6,217 bases of DNA from Bacillota bacterium (GCA_029960865.1 JASBVX010000087.1:1-6217), one strand, 5' to 3'. Shown: positions 1-5,910, counted from the stretch's first letter. Translations and numbers: made by a program. Notes: generated by a model not told the origin, from the sequence alone.

Positions 1-490
1 GGAGCGGGGATGCCTCCAGAGCCATTTCCGCCCACGCCACCGACCGGTGGGCCGCCAGGTTTTCCGCCCCCAGCACCCGGTAGCTCAGCCCTAGGTCCTT
101 CATCATCTGGAGCGCCGAGCCGTAGGTGGGGGTGTCATGGGTGAAAAGGCCGTGGGAGAGGAGATCCTGGAGGCGCAGGGAGGCCAGCTTCATGAGAGCG
201 GGATCCACCGCCAAGGGAGAAAGCCCCTGGCTCTCCCGAAGGACCCGCAGGCGCTCCACCACATAGCCGATTTCCCCTTCGCTCCCCCAGGCTGCGCCCA
301 GGGGAGGGACAAGGTCCCCTCCGCTCCCTCCTTCGGAGATGGCCGGAAAAGGGCCAGGGGCGGGGGGTAAGATGGCAGGAGCCTTCGCCGGCAAAGGAGC
401 AGGTCGAATATACCAGGAAGCAGCCACGGGGGAGCTTATGCCCGTCCCCACCAAGAGCGTCACCGCCAGGATCAGAATCTTGCGGCGCAA
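1..490 (-). CDS. Secreted CAP/SCP-domain protein (YkwD-type), C-terminus cut by window edge
   Basis: 163 complete codons are visible; the gene runs off the left edge. It starts at a TTG (488-490) because an AAGGAGG Shine-Dalgarno (498-504) lies 7 nt upstream; no ATG in this frame is as well placed. Residues 1-24 form a signal peptide: RRK basic end, hydrophobic ILILAVTLLVGT, and a likely cleavage near PVAA-S. Residues 29-65 are a Pro/Ala/Gly-rich linker. A CAP domain begins at about residue 72: an N-terminal helix ending GLSPLAVDP (89-97), the helix LMKLASLRLQDLL, then H118 in FTHDTP, G124, the GLSYRVLGAENLA stretch (134-146) with E143, and the start of the SP(L/G)H turn at the edge. H118 and E143 are typical cavity residues of the family; the second His/Glu pair would lie beyond the window. 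Family members are extracellular or wall-associated and their biochemical roles in bacteria are mostly unknown. Family assignment is confident, function is not. It is transcribed divergently from the HEAT/glycosyltransferase operon. Confidence 0.88.
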   Translation of the reverse strand, partial: MRRKILILAVTLLVGTGISSPVAASWYIRPAPLPAKAPAILPPAPGPFPAISEGGSGGDLVPPLGAAWGSEGEIGYVVERLRVLRESQGLSPLAVDPALMKLASLRLQDLLSHGLFTHDTPTYGSALQMMKDLGLSYRVLGAENLAAHRSVAWAEMALEASPL

Positions 491-693
491 TCGTCTCCCT
501 CCTTGAGGTCGACGGTATTAAGAGACTTCCCCGAGGGCAAAGGGCCCCGCGGGTCCTCTCACCCCTTCTTGAGGGCCTCCTCGCCCGCGCAAGGAGCTTT
601 GCTCCCTCCTTTGCCGCCGGGGAGTCCTTATCCAGGATTGACCATGAAGAAATGGGCCCCACGGGCCGATAGAGGAGGGGGAGGACCTCAGCC
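491..693. other. Divergent intergenic region between CAP gene and HEAT operon
   Basis: About 200 bp that should hold the promoters for both directions. No convincing -35/-10 pair with 16-18 bp spacing was found on either strand. A minus-strand TAATAC (515-520) could be a -10 box for the CAP gene, but the best upstream TTTGCC is only 15 bp away. A short hairpin GGAGC-TTT-GCTCC lies at 593-605 and a CCCGCGGG palindrome at 546-553; neither has a clear role. The plus-strand Shine-Dalgarno for the HEAT gene (GGGAGGA, 679-685) is 8 nt before its ATG. Confidence 0.5.
498..504 (-). promoter_or_regulatory. Shine-Dalgarno of the CAP gene, fixes a TTG start
   Basis: AAGGAGG on the minus strand is a near-perfect anti-Shine-Dalgarno match, 7 nt before TTG (488-490). 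It decides the start: the signal peptide begins directly at this codon and reading further upstream would place non-hydrophobic sequence before it. Confidence 0.8.
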
Positions 694-1746
694 ATGGCGG
701 ACATTTTGGTGATCCTTTCCGTCCTCTTCTTTGCCGCCGGCTTTCTCTTCCTCTTTGCCTTCTTGGTGGCCAAGATCCTCAACGTGCAAAGGGAAAAGCG
801 GGAAGCGGACATCTTGGAAAAGCTCCGGCAATGGGCTTCCGCTGGGGGGCGGCACGGGGAGACGTCCTTTGTTGCCTTGGGAAAGAACCACCTGCCTCTG
901 GCCTTGAGAGCCTTGCAGGATATCGCCGCAGCCCATCCGGAGCGCCACCCCCGAGGGGAAGTTCTCTTCCATCGCCTGGACGGCTGGGCCCGCATCCGGG
1001 CCCTGGCCCAGGACCCCAGGGAGGGAAAGAGGCGGGAAGGAGCCATTCTTCTGGGTTTGGCGCCTTCCTTCCTGCGCGCCCCCCCTTCTCTCTTTCCCGC
1101 TCTTTTAGCCGATCCCGCCACGGAGGTGAGGAAAGCAGCGCTCCTAAGCCTTCTGGCCCGCAAGGAACAGGAAGGGGCTCAGGTGGCCTTCGCCGCCCTG
1201 TGGCATTATCGGGACGGGGAGCTCTACAGGTACGGGCGGGAAGCCCTGCGCCTGGCGGGCACCAGAGCGACGGGGCTCCTGCTGCAGGCTCTTTCCGCCA
1301 AGGAGCCCGAGGTGCGCTGGCTGGCCATCGAAGCCCTTGGGGATACCGCCCATGCGGGAGTCCTCCCGCATCTCCTGGCGCTGGCCCTCTTCTCTGCCGA
1401 TGAGGAGGCCCGCATCCGGGCGACCCGCTCTTTGCGGCGCTATCCCTCCCCGCAGGCGGAAGAGGCCCTTTTGCGCCTGGCCCGGGAAAGCCGCTGGGAA
1501 ATCCGGGCCCAGGCGGCCCGCTCCCTGGGATTGCTGGGAAATTCCCGGCGGGAGATCCTCCTGACCTTGGCCCAGCTGGCCCGAGACGATGCCTACTGGG
1601 TTCGGAACAACGCCGTCTCGGCCCTGGAATCCCTGGGCCCTGCGGGGAAGGGCATCTTGGAATCCCTCCTGGATGACCCTGATCCCTTTACCCGCCAGCG
1701 GGTGGCCGAAGTCTTCGCCTTGGCCCCGGGGTGGAAGCCGGCATGA
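694..1746 (+). CDS. Membrane-anchored HEAT-repeat protein
   Basis: 350 residues. The ATG at 694 is chosen because GGGAGGA lies 8 nt upstream and the hydrophobic helix starts at once. Residues 4-28 form one transmembrane segment (LVILSV..FLFLFAFLVAKIL), followed by a charged stretch (QREKREADILEKLRQ, 32-46) that should be cytoplasmic. From about residue 112 to 345 the protein is built of roughly 30-37-residue helical pairs with the HEAT/PBS-lyase-like signature: EVRKAALLSLLA (144-155), EVRWLAIEALGDT (206-218), RIRATRSLRRY (240-250), EIRAQAARSLGLLG (269-282), WVRNNAVSALESLG (302-315) and FTRQRVAEVFAL (332-343). No catalytic motif is visible. HEAT arrays are protein-binding scaffolds, so a role as adaptor or regulator of the next gene's membrane glycosyltransferase is the natural inference: the two genes overlap by ATGA (1743-1746) and are surely co-translated. 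It could instead act in a separate envelope complex. Domain call is firm, role is inferred. Confidence 0.9.
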   Translation: MADILVILSVLFFAAGFLFLFAFLVAKILNVQREKREADILEKLRQWASAGGRHGETSFVALGKNHLPLALRALQDIAAAHPERHPRGEVLFHRLDGWARIRALAQDPREGKRREGAILLGLAPSFLRAPPSLFPALLADPATEVRKAALLSLLARKEQEGAQVAFAALWHYRDGELYRYGREALRLAGTRATGLLLQALSAKEPEVRWLAIEALGDTAHAGVLPHLLALALFSADEEARIRATRSLRRYPSPQAEEALLRLARESRWEIRAQAARSLGLLGNSRREILLTLAQLARDDAYWVRNNAVSALESLGPAGKGILESLLDDPDPFTRQRVAEVFALAPGWKPA

Positions 1747-3128
1747 GGATCCTGGTGTCGTTCTTTCTTCTTTACTTTGCTGGGTATGTCACCTTCCACT
1801 TTCTTTTCCTTTTGCAGGTCCGTCGTCCCCTCCGCCATCCCGGGCCGCCCCCCGAACAGCCCTGGCTCCCCCCCTGCAGCATCCTGGTGCCGGCTTACAA
1901 CGAGGAGGCCACCATCTTGGATACGGTGGAGTCCTGTCGCCGGAGCCGTTACCCTCTCTTCGACATCATCGTCATCAACGACGGATCCCAGGATGGGACC
2001 CTCAAGGTGCTGCAGGACACCTACGACCTGGCGCCTACCCCTCGGCCTCCCTGGCGCAAAGTAGCCCATCAAACGATCAGGACGGTTTACTTCAGTCGCC
2101 AAGACCCCCGGCTCCTGGTCATCGACAAAGTAAACGGCGGGCGGGCCGATGCCCTCAATGCCGGCCTCAGTTACAGCCGCCATCCCCTTATCGCCTGCAT
2201 CGACGCCGATTCCCTCGTGGAACCGGAGAGCCTCTTGCGCTGCGCTGCCGCCTTCAGCTCCCAGGAGGTGGTGGCGGCCGGCGGGGTGGTCCGGGTGTTG
2301 AACGGATGCAAGTTCAAAGATGGAGTCCTGCAGGAGGTACACCTTCCCCGGAGCCCCATCGCCACCATGCAGGTCATCGAGTATACCCGCGCCTTTTTCG
2401 TGCAGAGGCCTGCCATGGCCCGGCGCAATGCCCTGGCCATCATCTCGGGGGCCTTTGGGATCTTTCGCCGGGAGATGGTGGTGGCCCTTGGAGGGTTTGA
2501 GGGACGCACCTCCGCTGAAGACATGGAGATGGTCCTGCGGATCCACGCTGCCTGGGGCAAGGGGCGGCAGGCCTTCGTTCCGGAACCGGTGGTGTGGACG
2601 GAAGTGCCGGAGCGCTGGCGGGATTTGGGGGGGCAGCGGCGCCGCTGGCACCGGGGGCTGGCCCTCACCCTCTGGCGTTATCGGCGCCTCCTCTTTTCCC
2701 GCCGCCATCCCTGGCTGGGCTGGGTGATCCTCCCTTATTTCTGGCTCTATGAGCTTTTGGAGCCGCTGGTGCTCCTTTTGGGTTACGCCTTCACCCTGGC
2801 CCTCTTCCTGAGGGGCGATCTCACGGCCGCCCACGCCCTGGGGCTCTTCTTTCTCCCGGTGGGCGCCAATCTTCTCTTGAGCTCCGCCGCCCTCTTGCTG
2901 GGAGAGGTTCCTTACGGCCGCTATCGCGATATTGGCGATGTGCTGCGCCTCATCTTTTGGACCTTGAGCGAACCCTTCTGGTACCGGTGGTTTCTCACCT
3001 TTTGGCGCCTCTCGGGATTCTGGAGCGCCCTCAAACAGGAAGTGACCTGGGAAAAGCCCCGCCGCCACCGGAAAGGGATGAGCGAGGCTACTTCTTTTCA
3101 GGACCGACCCAGACCGTCTGCACATTGA
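1743..3128 (+). CDS. Family 2 membrane glycosyltransferase, processive type
   Basis: 461 residues from the ATG at 1743, which forms an ATGA overlap with the HEAT gene. A GTG at 1731 in the same frame would add four residues but lacks the coupling geometry. Order: an N-terminal transmembrane helix (about 3-24); a GT-A domain with PAYNEE (50-55), NDGSQDGT (79-86), KVNGGRADALNAG (129-141), the metal-binding DADS (154-157), AED with the probable catalytic Asp260, and QRRRW (298-302), the Q/RxxRW acceptor-side motif of chain-making synthases; then about three hydrophobic segments between 325 and 387 and an amphipathic WYRW-rich C-terminus (406-430). This is the arrangement of PgaC/IcaA, hyaluronan and cellulose synthase relatives: a sugar nucleotide is used on the cytoplasmic face and a beta-linked glycan is extended through the membrane. 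The sugar cannot be read from sequence; a poly-N-acetylglucosamine-like or related surface polymer is plausible. No PilZ domain is seen. The last 41 bp overlap the convergent aldehyde dehydrogenase gene. Confidence 0.93.
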   Translation: MRILVSFFLLYFAGYVTFHFLFLLQVRRPLRHPGPPPEQPWLPPCSILVPAYNEEATILDTVESCRRSRYPLFDIIVINDGSQDGTLKVLQDTYDLAPTPRPPWRKVAHQTIRTVYFSRQDPRLLVIDKVNGGRADALNAGLSYSRHPLIACIDADSLVEPESLLRCAAAFSSQEVVAAGGVVRVLNGCKFKDGVLQEVHLPRSPIATMQVIEYTRAFFVQRPAMARRNALAIISGAFGIFRREMVVALGGFEGRTSAEDMEMVLRIHAAWGKGRQAFVPEPVVWTEVPERWRDLGGQRRRWHRGLALTLWRYRRLLFSRRHPWLGWVILPYFWLYELLEPLVLLLGYAFTLALFLRGDLTAAHALGLFFLPVGANLLLSSAALLLGEVPYGRYRDIGDVLRLIFWTLSEPFWYRWFLTFWRLSGFWSALKQEVTWEKPRRHRKGMSEATSFQDRPRPSAH

Positions 3129-4461
3129 CGAACTCCCGGATCCCGAACTCCGAGAGCTCTCGGCCATGGCCGCTCTCCTTGACACCCCCGAAGGGAAGGC
3201 GGGGATCGGAGGCGACCATCCCGTTGATGAAGACAGAACCTGCCTCGATGTCTCCCGTCAGGCGCTCCGCCTTCTCCAGATCGCGGGTCCAGAGGTTGGC
3301 CCCCAGACCGTAGGACGTTTCGTTGGCGATACGGATGGCATCGGCCTCGTCCTTGGCCGTCAGGACGGCCGCCACCGGCCCAAAAAGCTCTTCGCATCCC
3401 GCCGGCATGGAAGGAGTCACCCGGGTGAGGATACCAGGCTCATAATAGAAGCCAGCCCCTTCCTTGCGGCCTCCCCGCAGGAGATGGGCCCCCTCTTTCA
3501 CGGAACGGTTGACCTGCTCCTCCAAGGTATCCCTGAGATCAGCCCTCGCCAGGGGCCCCACCTGGGTTTCATGGGCCAGGGGATCTCCCACCGTCAGGGC
3601 GGCCACTTCCTTTTCGAAGTGATGGAGGAATTCCTCCGCCACCTTTTCCTCCACGATGAACCTCTTGGCGGCGATGCAGCTCTGACCGTTGTTCTGGTTT
3701 CGGGCCCAAGCCCCTACCCGGGCCGCCTCCGCCAGATCGGCATCGGCCAGGACGATGAAGGGATCGGAGCCCCCCAGCTCCAGGACGACCTTTTTCAGCG
3801 CCTTTCCAGCCGCTGCGCCCACCTCTTTGCCCGCGCCCCCGGATCCCGTCAGGGTGGCGGCGGCGATGAGGGAGTGGCCGATGAGCTCCGACGCCTTTTT
3901 GCCGCTGATGAGAAGGCTTTGGAACACCCCATCGGGGTAGCCTACTTCCCGGAAGACCTTTTCGATGGCCAGAGAGCACTGGGGGACGTTGCTGGCATGC
4001 TTCAACAGGCCCACATTTCCCGCCATAAGAGCGGGAGCGGCGAAGCGGAAGACCTGCCAGAAGGGGAAGTTCCACGGCATGATGGCCAGCACCGGGCCCA
4101 GGGGCCGGAAGGCCACGTAAGCCTTTTGGCCGCTGCTCTCTTTGGGAATGGGGGCCAAGAAGCCGGCCCCCTCTTCCGCGAAGTAATCGCAGGCCCAGGC
4201 ACATTTCTCCGCTTCCGCCTCCGCTTGGGCAATCGGTTTGCCCATCTCCAGGGTCATGAGGCGGGCTAGCTCTCCCTTGTTCTCCCGCAGATATCGGGCG
4301 GTGGCCTTGAGGTACTTCGCCCGCTTCTCGATGGGTGTCTTCCGCCAGGCAGAAAAGGCTTCCTGCGCCTTCCGGAGCCGCTCTTCGATCTCCTGCTCCC
4401 CGTATTCTTCAAACCGCGCCAGTTCTTCTCCCGTGGCGGGATTGATCGAATGGATTGCCAT
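3088..4461 (-). CDS. NAD(P)-dependent aldehyde dehydrogenase, succinate-semialdehyde (Sad/YneI) type
   Basis: 457 residues, the usual length of the short Sad/YneI branch (classical GabD is nearer 480-490). The ATG at 4461 is preferred over an in-frame upstream ATG 11 codons earlier, because AGGAGG sits 8 nt before it and the family's opening INPATGE follows at residues 6-12. Motifs: PWNFPFWQ (129-136) with the oxyanion Asn131, Lys154 for cofactor binding, TGSGGAGKEV (205-214), general base Glu228 in LELGGSDPF, nucleophile Cys262 in NNGQSCIAAKRF, EELFGPV (357-363), and the C-terminal LPFGGVKESGHGRE signature. All catalytic residues are intact. The enzyme oxidises a semialdehyde to the acid; succinate semialdehyde to succinate, feeding the TCA cycle, is the common annotation, but other small aldehydes are possible. 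No GABA transaminase or transporter gene lies nearby, so the pathway is not fixed by context. It converges on, and overlaps by 41 bp, the glycosyltransferase gene. Confidence 0.93.
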   Translation of the reverse strand: MAIHSINPATGEELARFEEYGEQEIEERLRKAQEAFSAWRKTPIEKRAKYLKATARYLRENKGELARLMTLEMGKPIAQAEAEAEKCAWACDYFAEEGAGFLAPIPKESSGQKAYVAFRPLGPVLAIMPWNFPFWQVFRFAAPALMAGNVGLLKHASNVPQCSLAIEKVFREVGYPDGVFQSLLISGKKASELIGHSLIAAATLTGSGGAGKEVGAAAGKALKKVVLELGGSDPFIVLADADLAEAARVGAWARNQNNGQSCIAAKRFIVEEKVAEEFLHHFEKEVAALTVGDPLAHETQVGPLARADLRDTLEEQVNRSVKEGAHLLRGGRKEGAGFYYEPGILTRVTPSMPAGCEELFGPVAAVLTAKDEADAIRIANETSYGLGANLWTRDLEKAERLTGDIEAGSVFINGMVASDPRLPFGGVKESGHGRELSEFGIREFVNVQTVWVGPEKK

Positions 4462-4469
4462 GGACGGCA

Positions 4470-4475
4470 CCTCCT
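4470..4475 (-). promoter_or_regulatory. Shine-Dalgarno of the aldehyde dehydrogenase, decides its start
   Basis: AGGAGG on the minus strand ends 8 nt before the ATG at 4459-4461. An upstream in-frame ATG would place this Shine-Dalgarno inside the coding region, so the shorter protein beginning MAIHSINPATGE is the better model. Confidence 0.8.
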
Positions 4476-4631
4476 CTTTTCCGACTTTTGACAAAGGAAG
4501 GTGGATTCCTGCCGCCGTATGGGTGGGAGGGAGGAGGCTTCACCGATGCCCATCTTAGCAGCTGCCATCTGGCCCCATGGATTTCCCATCATCCCTTTCC
4601 TCAGCGAGGATGCCGAAGGCGCCGTCATGAC

Positions 4632-4653
4632 CCCGGCATCGCCATCTGCCGGG
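4632..4653. other. Perfect 7-bp inverted repeat (hairpin candidate)
   Basis: CCCGGCA (4632-4638) and TGCCGGG (4647-4653) are perfect complements around an 8-nt loop, TCGCCATC. No T-run follows on either strand, so it is not an intrinsic terminator. It lies 171 bp upstream of the dehydrogenase start and may be an RNA hairpin in its leader, a binding site, or chance in GC-rich DNA. Confidence 0.4.
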
Positions 4654-4852
4654 AAGAGGCCACGTCCTGACCCCTAAGCCGGAAGGCCCTGAAGGCCCGC
4701 CCATCTTCCCCGGGAAACCCTGATAAGGTTCGGGCACCTTCTCCCCCGGACGGCAGCCCAAGACCCCCAGCCCATGATCTTTGTGGCGTCCTGCGACTGG
4801 GCCCACTCCCACCGGGAATGGTCCCTATGGTGATCGCCCCAAGGGCCCGGAA

Positions 4853-5044
4853 GTGGAAAACAGGCGGGAAGATATCCTGCACCTGAACCCCCCAGATCTG
4901 GAGGAGGCAGCGGTGGACGGTTTCTGGCAGGTGTTGCCGCTCCTGGGTATCCTGCAGGAAATCCCCATGGAAGGGGAGCTCTTGAGCTACGAAGCTCCCT
5001 CCTACGATGGGATGCTGGTGGCTCTCTACCGCCCCAGGACGTAA
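4853..5044 (+). CDS. Small hypothetical protein
   Basis: Starting at the GTG at 4853, with a weak AAGGG Shine-Dalgarno 7 nt upstream, this gives 63 residues. The open frame extends back to a TTG at 4781 (87 residues), just after an in-frame TGA, but that start has no Shine-Dalgarno. The body (DILHLNPPDLEEAAVDGF, then WQVLPLLGILQEIPMEGE, then LLSYEAPSYDGMLVALYRP) has protein-like composition and mostly G/C third codon positions, unlike the other frames here. It is acidic and ends in a hydrophobic/aromatic segment; there is no signal peptide and no family I recognise. It ends 19 bp inside the convergent CoA-binding gene. It could be a genuine small protein or the surviving tail of a decayed gene, since everything upstream to 4461 looks non-coding. 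Confidence 0.4.
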   Translation: MENRREDILHLNPPDLEEAAVDGFWQVLPLLGILQEIPMEGELLSYEAPSYDGMLVALYRPRT

Positions 5045-5448
5045 GTCCGGTAGGCTACCCAGATGCAGGTATCCTGGATGAAGATGACCCCTGCCTGGCG
5101 GGCTTTCTCCGCCCATTGGTCATGGCGGATCCCCAGCTGCAGCCAGACGACGGGCATGTGGCGGCGGATGGCGGCCTCCACGTGGGGCCCCACCTGATCG
5201 CTGGGGCGAAAGATGTCCACAATATCCACCTGGCGGGCCAGATCCTCGGGAAGGTCATCGAGGGAAGGATAGACTTTCTCGCCCAAGATCTCCCCGCCGG
5301 CGGGGTTGATGGGAATGATGCGGTAGCCATGCTCCTGCATGCGGCGGGGAACATCGTGGGCGGGCTTTTCGGGATCCCTGGAGATGCCCACCACGGCAAT
5401 GGTGTGAGCTTTCTCCAGGATCGCCTTCAGCTCTTCTGGGGTGGCCAT
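5026..5448 (-). CDS. CoA-binding Rossmann-fold protein (YccU-type, CoA_binding_2)
   Basis: 140 residues, full length for the single-domain family. The ATG at 5448 is supported by GAAGGAG (5458-5464) 9 nt upstream. The fold is readable in order: helix EELKAILEKA, strand and glycine turn IAVVGIS (17-23) followed by RDPEKPAH and the R35-R36 helix, strand IIPINPAGG (44-52), GEKVYPSLDDLPE (56-68), strand VDIVDIFRPSDQV (74-86), helix HVEAAIRRH, strand VVWLQLGI (100-107), and a final VIFIQDTCIWVAYRTY. This matches the CoA-binding domain also found in succinyl-CoA ligase alpha subunits, without any ligase domains. Its cellular role is unknown; sensing or storing CoA or acyl-CoA is the usual suggestion. 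The C-terminal strand usually reads D-R/T-C-I-x-x-E-H; here the E-H is replaced by AYR. It lies downstream of the tmRNA terminator on the same strand and its 3' end overlaps the small plus-strand ORF by 19 bp. Confidence 0.9.
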   Translation of the reverse strand: MATPEELKAILEKAHTIAVVGISRDPEKPAHDVPRRMQEHGYRIIPINPAGGEILGEKVYPSLDDLPEDLARQVDIVDIFRPSDQVGPHVEAAIRRHMPVVWLQLGIRHDQWAEKARQAGVIFIQDTCIWVAYRTYVLGR

Positions 5449-5486
5449 GGTCCATCGCTCCTTCCCTTCCAGGTTATCAGGAAAAC

Positions 5487-5510
5487 AAAAAAACCGAGCT
5501 TTCCACTCGG
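5487..5510 (-). terminator. Intrinsic terminator of the tmRNA gene
   Basis: On the minus strand CCGAG (5510-5506) pairs with CTCGG (5498-5494), with a possible extra U-G pair, followed at once by seven T (5493-5487). It begins 10 nt after the tmRNA CCA end, as expected for a precursor with a short 3' trailer. It also separates the tmRNA from the CoA-binding gene, which starts 38 bp further on and may depend partly on readthrough. Confidence 0.88.
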
Positions 5511-5520
5511 CGGCGAAACT

Positions 5521-5869
5521 TGGTGGAGGTGGCGGGGGGTTGCACCCCGCGTCCGAAAGACAACCTGCGGGCCTTCTACGAGCGTAGTTTCCCTGTCACT
5601 GTTCGCACGGCCATCCTCGGGAAACCCCAGCCCGGCCGGCTAGTCCGTCTTGCATCTCGTTCCGGGAAGCGCGGACCTTCTCTCCGGAACCAGCCCGCTG
5701 ATCGACGCCCTTCCAAGCCCGCGGGCTTAGCCCGGAAAAGCGTAGCTGCTTTAAGCGGCAGCTAGAACAGGTTGATTTTTGGCACTTAACGTGCGGTCAC
5801 GGTTTAACGAGGCGTGGCTCGGCTCGCTTCTCCCGCCCGGTCCATCCTCCGTCGAACCTCCTCACCCCC
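5521..5869 (-). ncRNA. ssrA: Transfer-messenger RNA (tmRNA)
   Basis: One-piece tmRNA of 349 nt including the encoded CCA. The 5' end reads GGGGGTG, then GGTTCGACGG, the conserved tmRNA start. GGGGGTG (5869-5863) pairs with CACCTCC just before ACCA to form the 7-bp alanine-type acceptor stem. Near the 3' end are the conserved GGGAAACTACGCTCGTAG and TTTCGGACGCGGG stretches. The reading frame starts after TTAAGT with an A at position -4 from the resume codon and encodes AKNQPVLAAA; its TAA lies in the 8-nt loop of a 7-bp helix (5743-5749 with 5758-5764), the expected helix 5. The RNA rescues ribosomes stalled on broken mRNAs with SmpB and tags the product for proteolysis. The T arm is unusual: GCGGGG and CCCCGC make 6 bp around TGCAACC instead of 5 bp around TTCRANT. 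An own promoter and terminator flank it. Confidence 0.96.
5751..5783 (-). other. ssrA: tmRNA proteolysis-tag reading frame (AKNQPVLAAA)
   Basis: Eleven codons: GCC AAA AAT CAA CCT, then GTT CTA GCT GCC GCT, then TAA. With the alanine carried on the tRNA-like end the full tag would be AAKNQPVLAAA. Most bacterial tags end ALAA; here the leucine is one place earlier and the last three residues are all alanine. The small hydrophobic C-terminus should still be readable by ClpX-type proteases, since the terminal Ala-Ala and carboxylate are the main contacts in known systems. Confidence 0.88.
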
Positions 5870-5881
5870 GGGCCGTCCTTT

Positions 5882-5910
5882 AGGTTACTCCGGAGAACAT
5901 CCGGAGTCAA
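5882..5910 (-). promoter_or_regulatory. Sigma-70-type promoter of ssrA
   Basis: On the minus strand a -35 box TTGACT (5910-5905) and a -10 box TAACCT (5887-5882) are 17 bp apart. The mature tmRNA 5' G (5869) is 12 nt after the -10 box, leaving a short leader for RNase P to remove. The -35 matches consensus in five of six positions. The spacer is occupied by a perfect inverted repeat. Confidence 0.82.
5887..5907. promoter_or_regulatory. Inverted repeat in the ssrA promoter (operator candidate)
   Basis: Arms ACTCCGGA (5887-5894) and TCCGGAGT (5900-5907) are perfect 8-bp complements around GAACA. The repeat fills the 17-bp spacer and shares its outer bases with both promoter boxes, the position where a dimeric repressor would block RNA polymerase or a MerR-type activator would bend the DNA. 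No regulator gene is present in the window. Confidence 0.6.

Larger units (their letters stand above)
4462..4852. other. Intergenic region with no recognised gene
   Basis: About 390 bp between the divergent aldehyde dehydrogenase and the small plus-strand ORF. No frame on either strand gives a recognisable protein. It should include the dehydrogenase promoter, but no clear -35/-10 pair was found upstream of its Shine-Dalgarno. A TTGACA at 4488-4493 on the plus strand has no matching -10 box. Two small hairpins are visible (4632-4653 and 4725-4740). The second lies in a stretch with a passing resemblance to the 3' half of a thiamine riboswitch on the minus strand, which does not hold up. Confidence 0.5.

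Noticed and set aside
135..1163. A 342-codon minus-strand frame spanning the CAP gene's frame-shifted sequence, the divergent intergenic region and the start of the HEAT gene
   Set aside because: It runs through two real genes on both strands and an obvious promoter region; the product is low-complexity Arg/Pro/Gly.
1593..3185. A 530-codon open frame on the minus strand across the glycosyltransferase gene
   Set aside because: It is antisense to a gene with every family motif in place, its product is Pro/Gly/His-rich and matches no fold, and long antisense frames are expected in GC-rich DNA.
3166..4269. A 367-codon plus-strand frame across the aldehyde dehydrogenase
   Set aside because: It is the complement of the intact dehydrogenase, has no family features, and is explained by base composition.
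4488..4493. A consensus TTGACA on the plus strand
   Set aside because: No -10 box lies 16-18 bp downstream and the nearest plus-strand ORF is almost 300 bp away.
4690..4780. A minus-strand stretch resembling the 3' half of a thiamine pyrophosphate riboswitch (CGAACCTTATCAGGG)
   Set aside because: The CTGAGA element and the matching 5' arm are absent, the GATC core is changed, and the downstream gene is not in thiamine metabolism.
5116..5643. A 175-codon plus-strand frame over the CoA-binding gene and the end of the tmRNA
   Set aside because: It is antisense to the CoA-binding protein and crosses the tmRNA terminator and tRNA-like domain, so it is not a gene.
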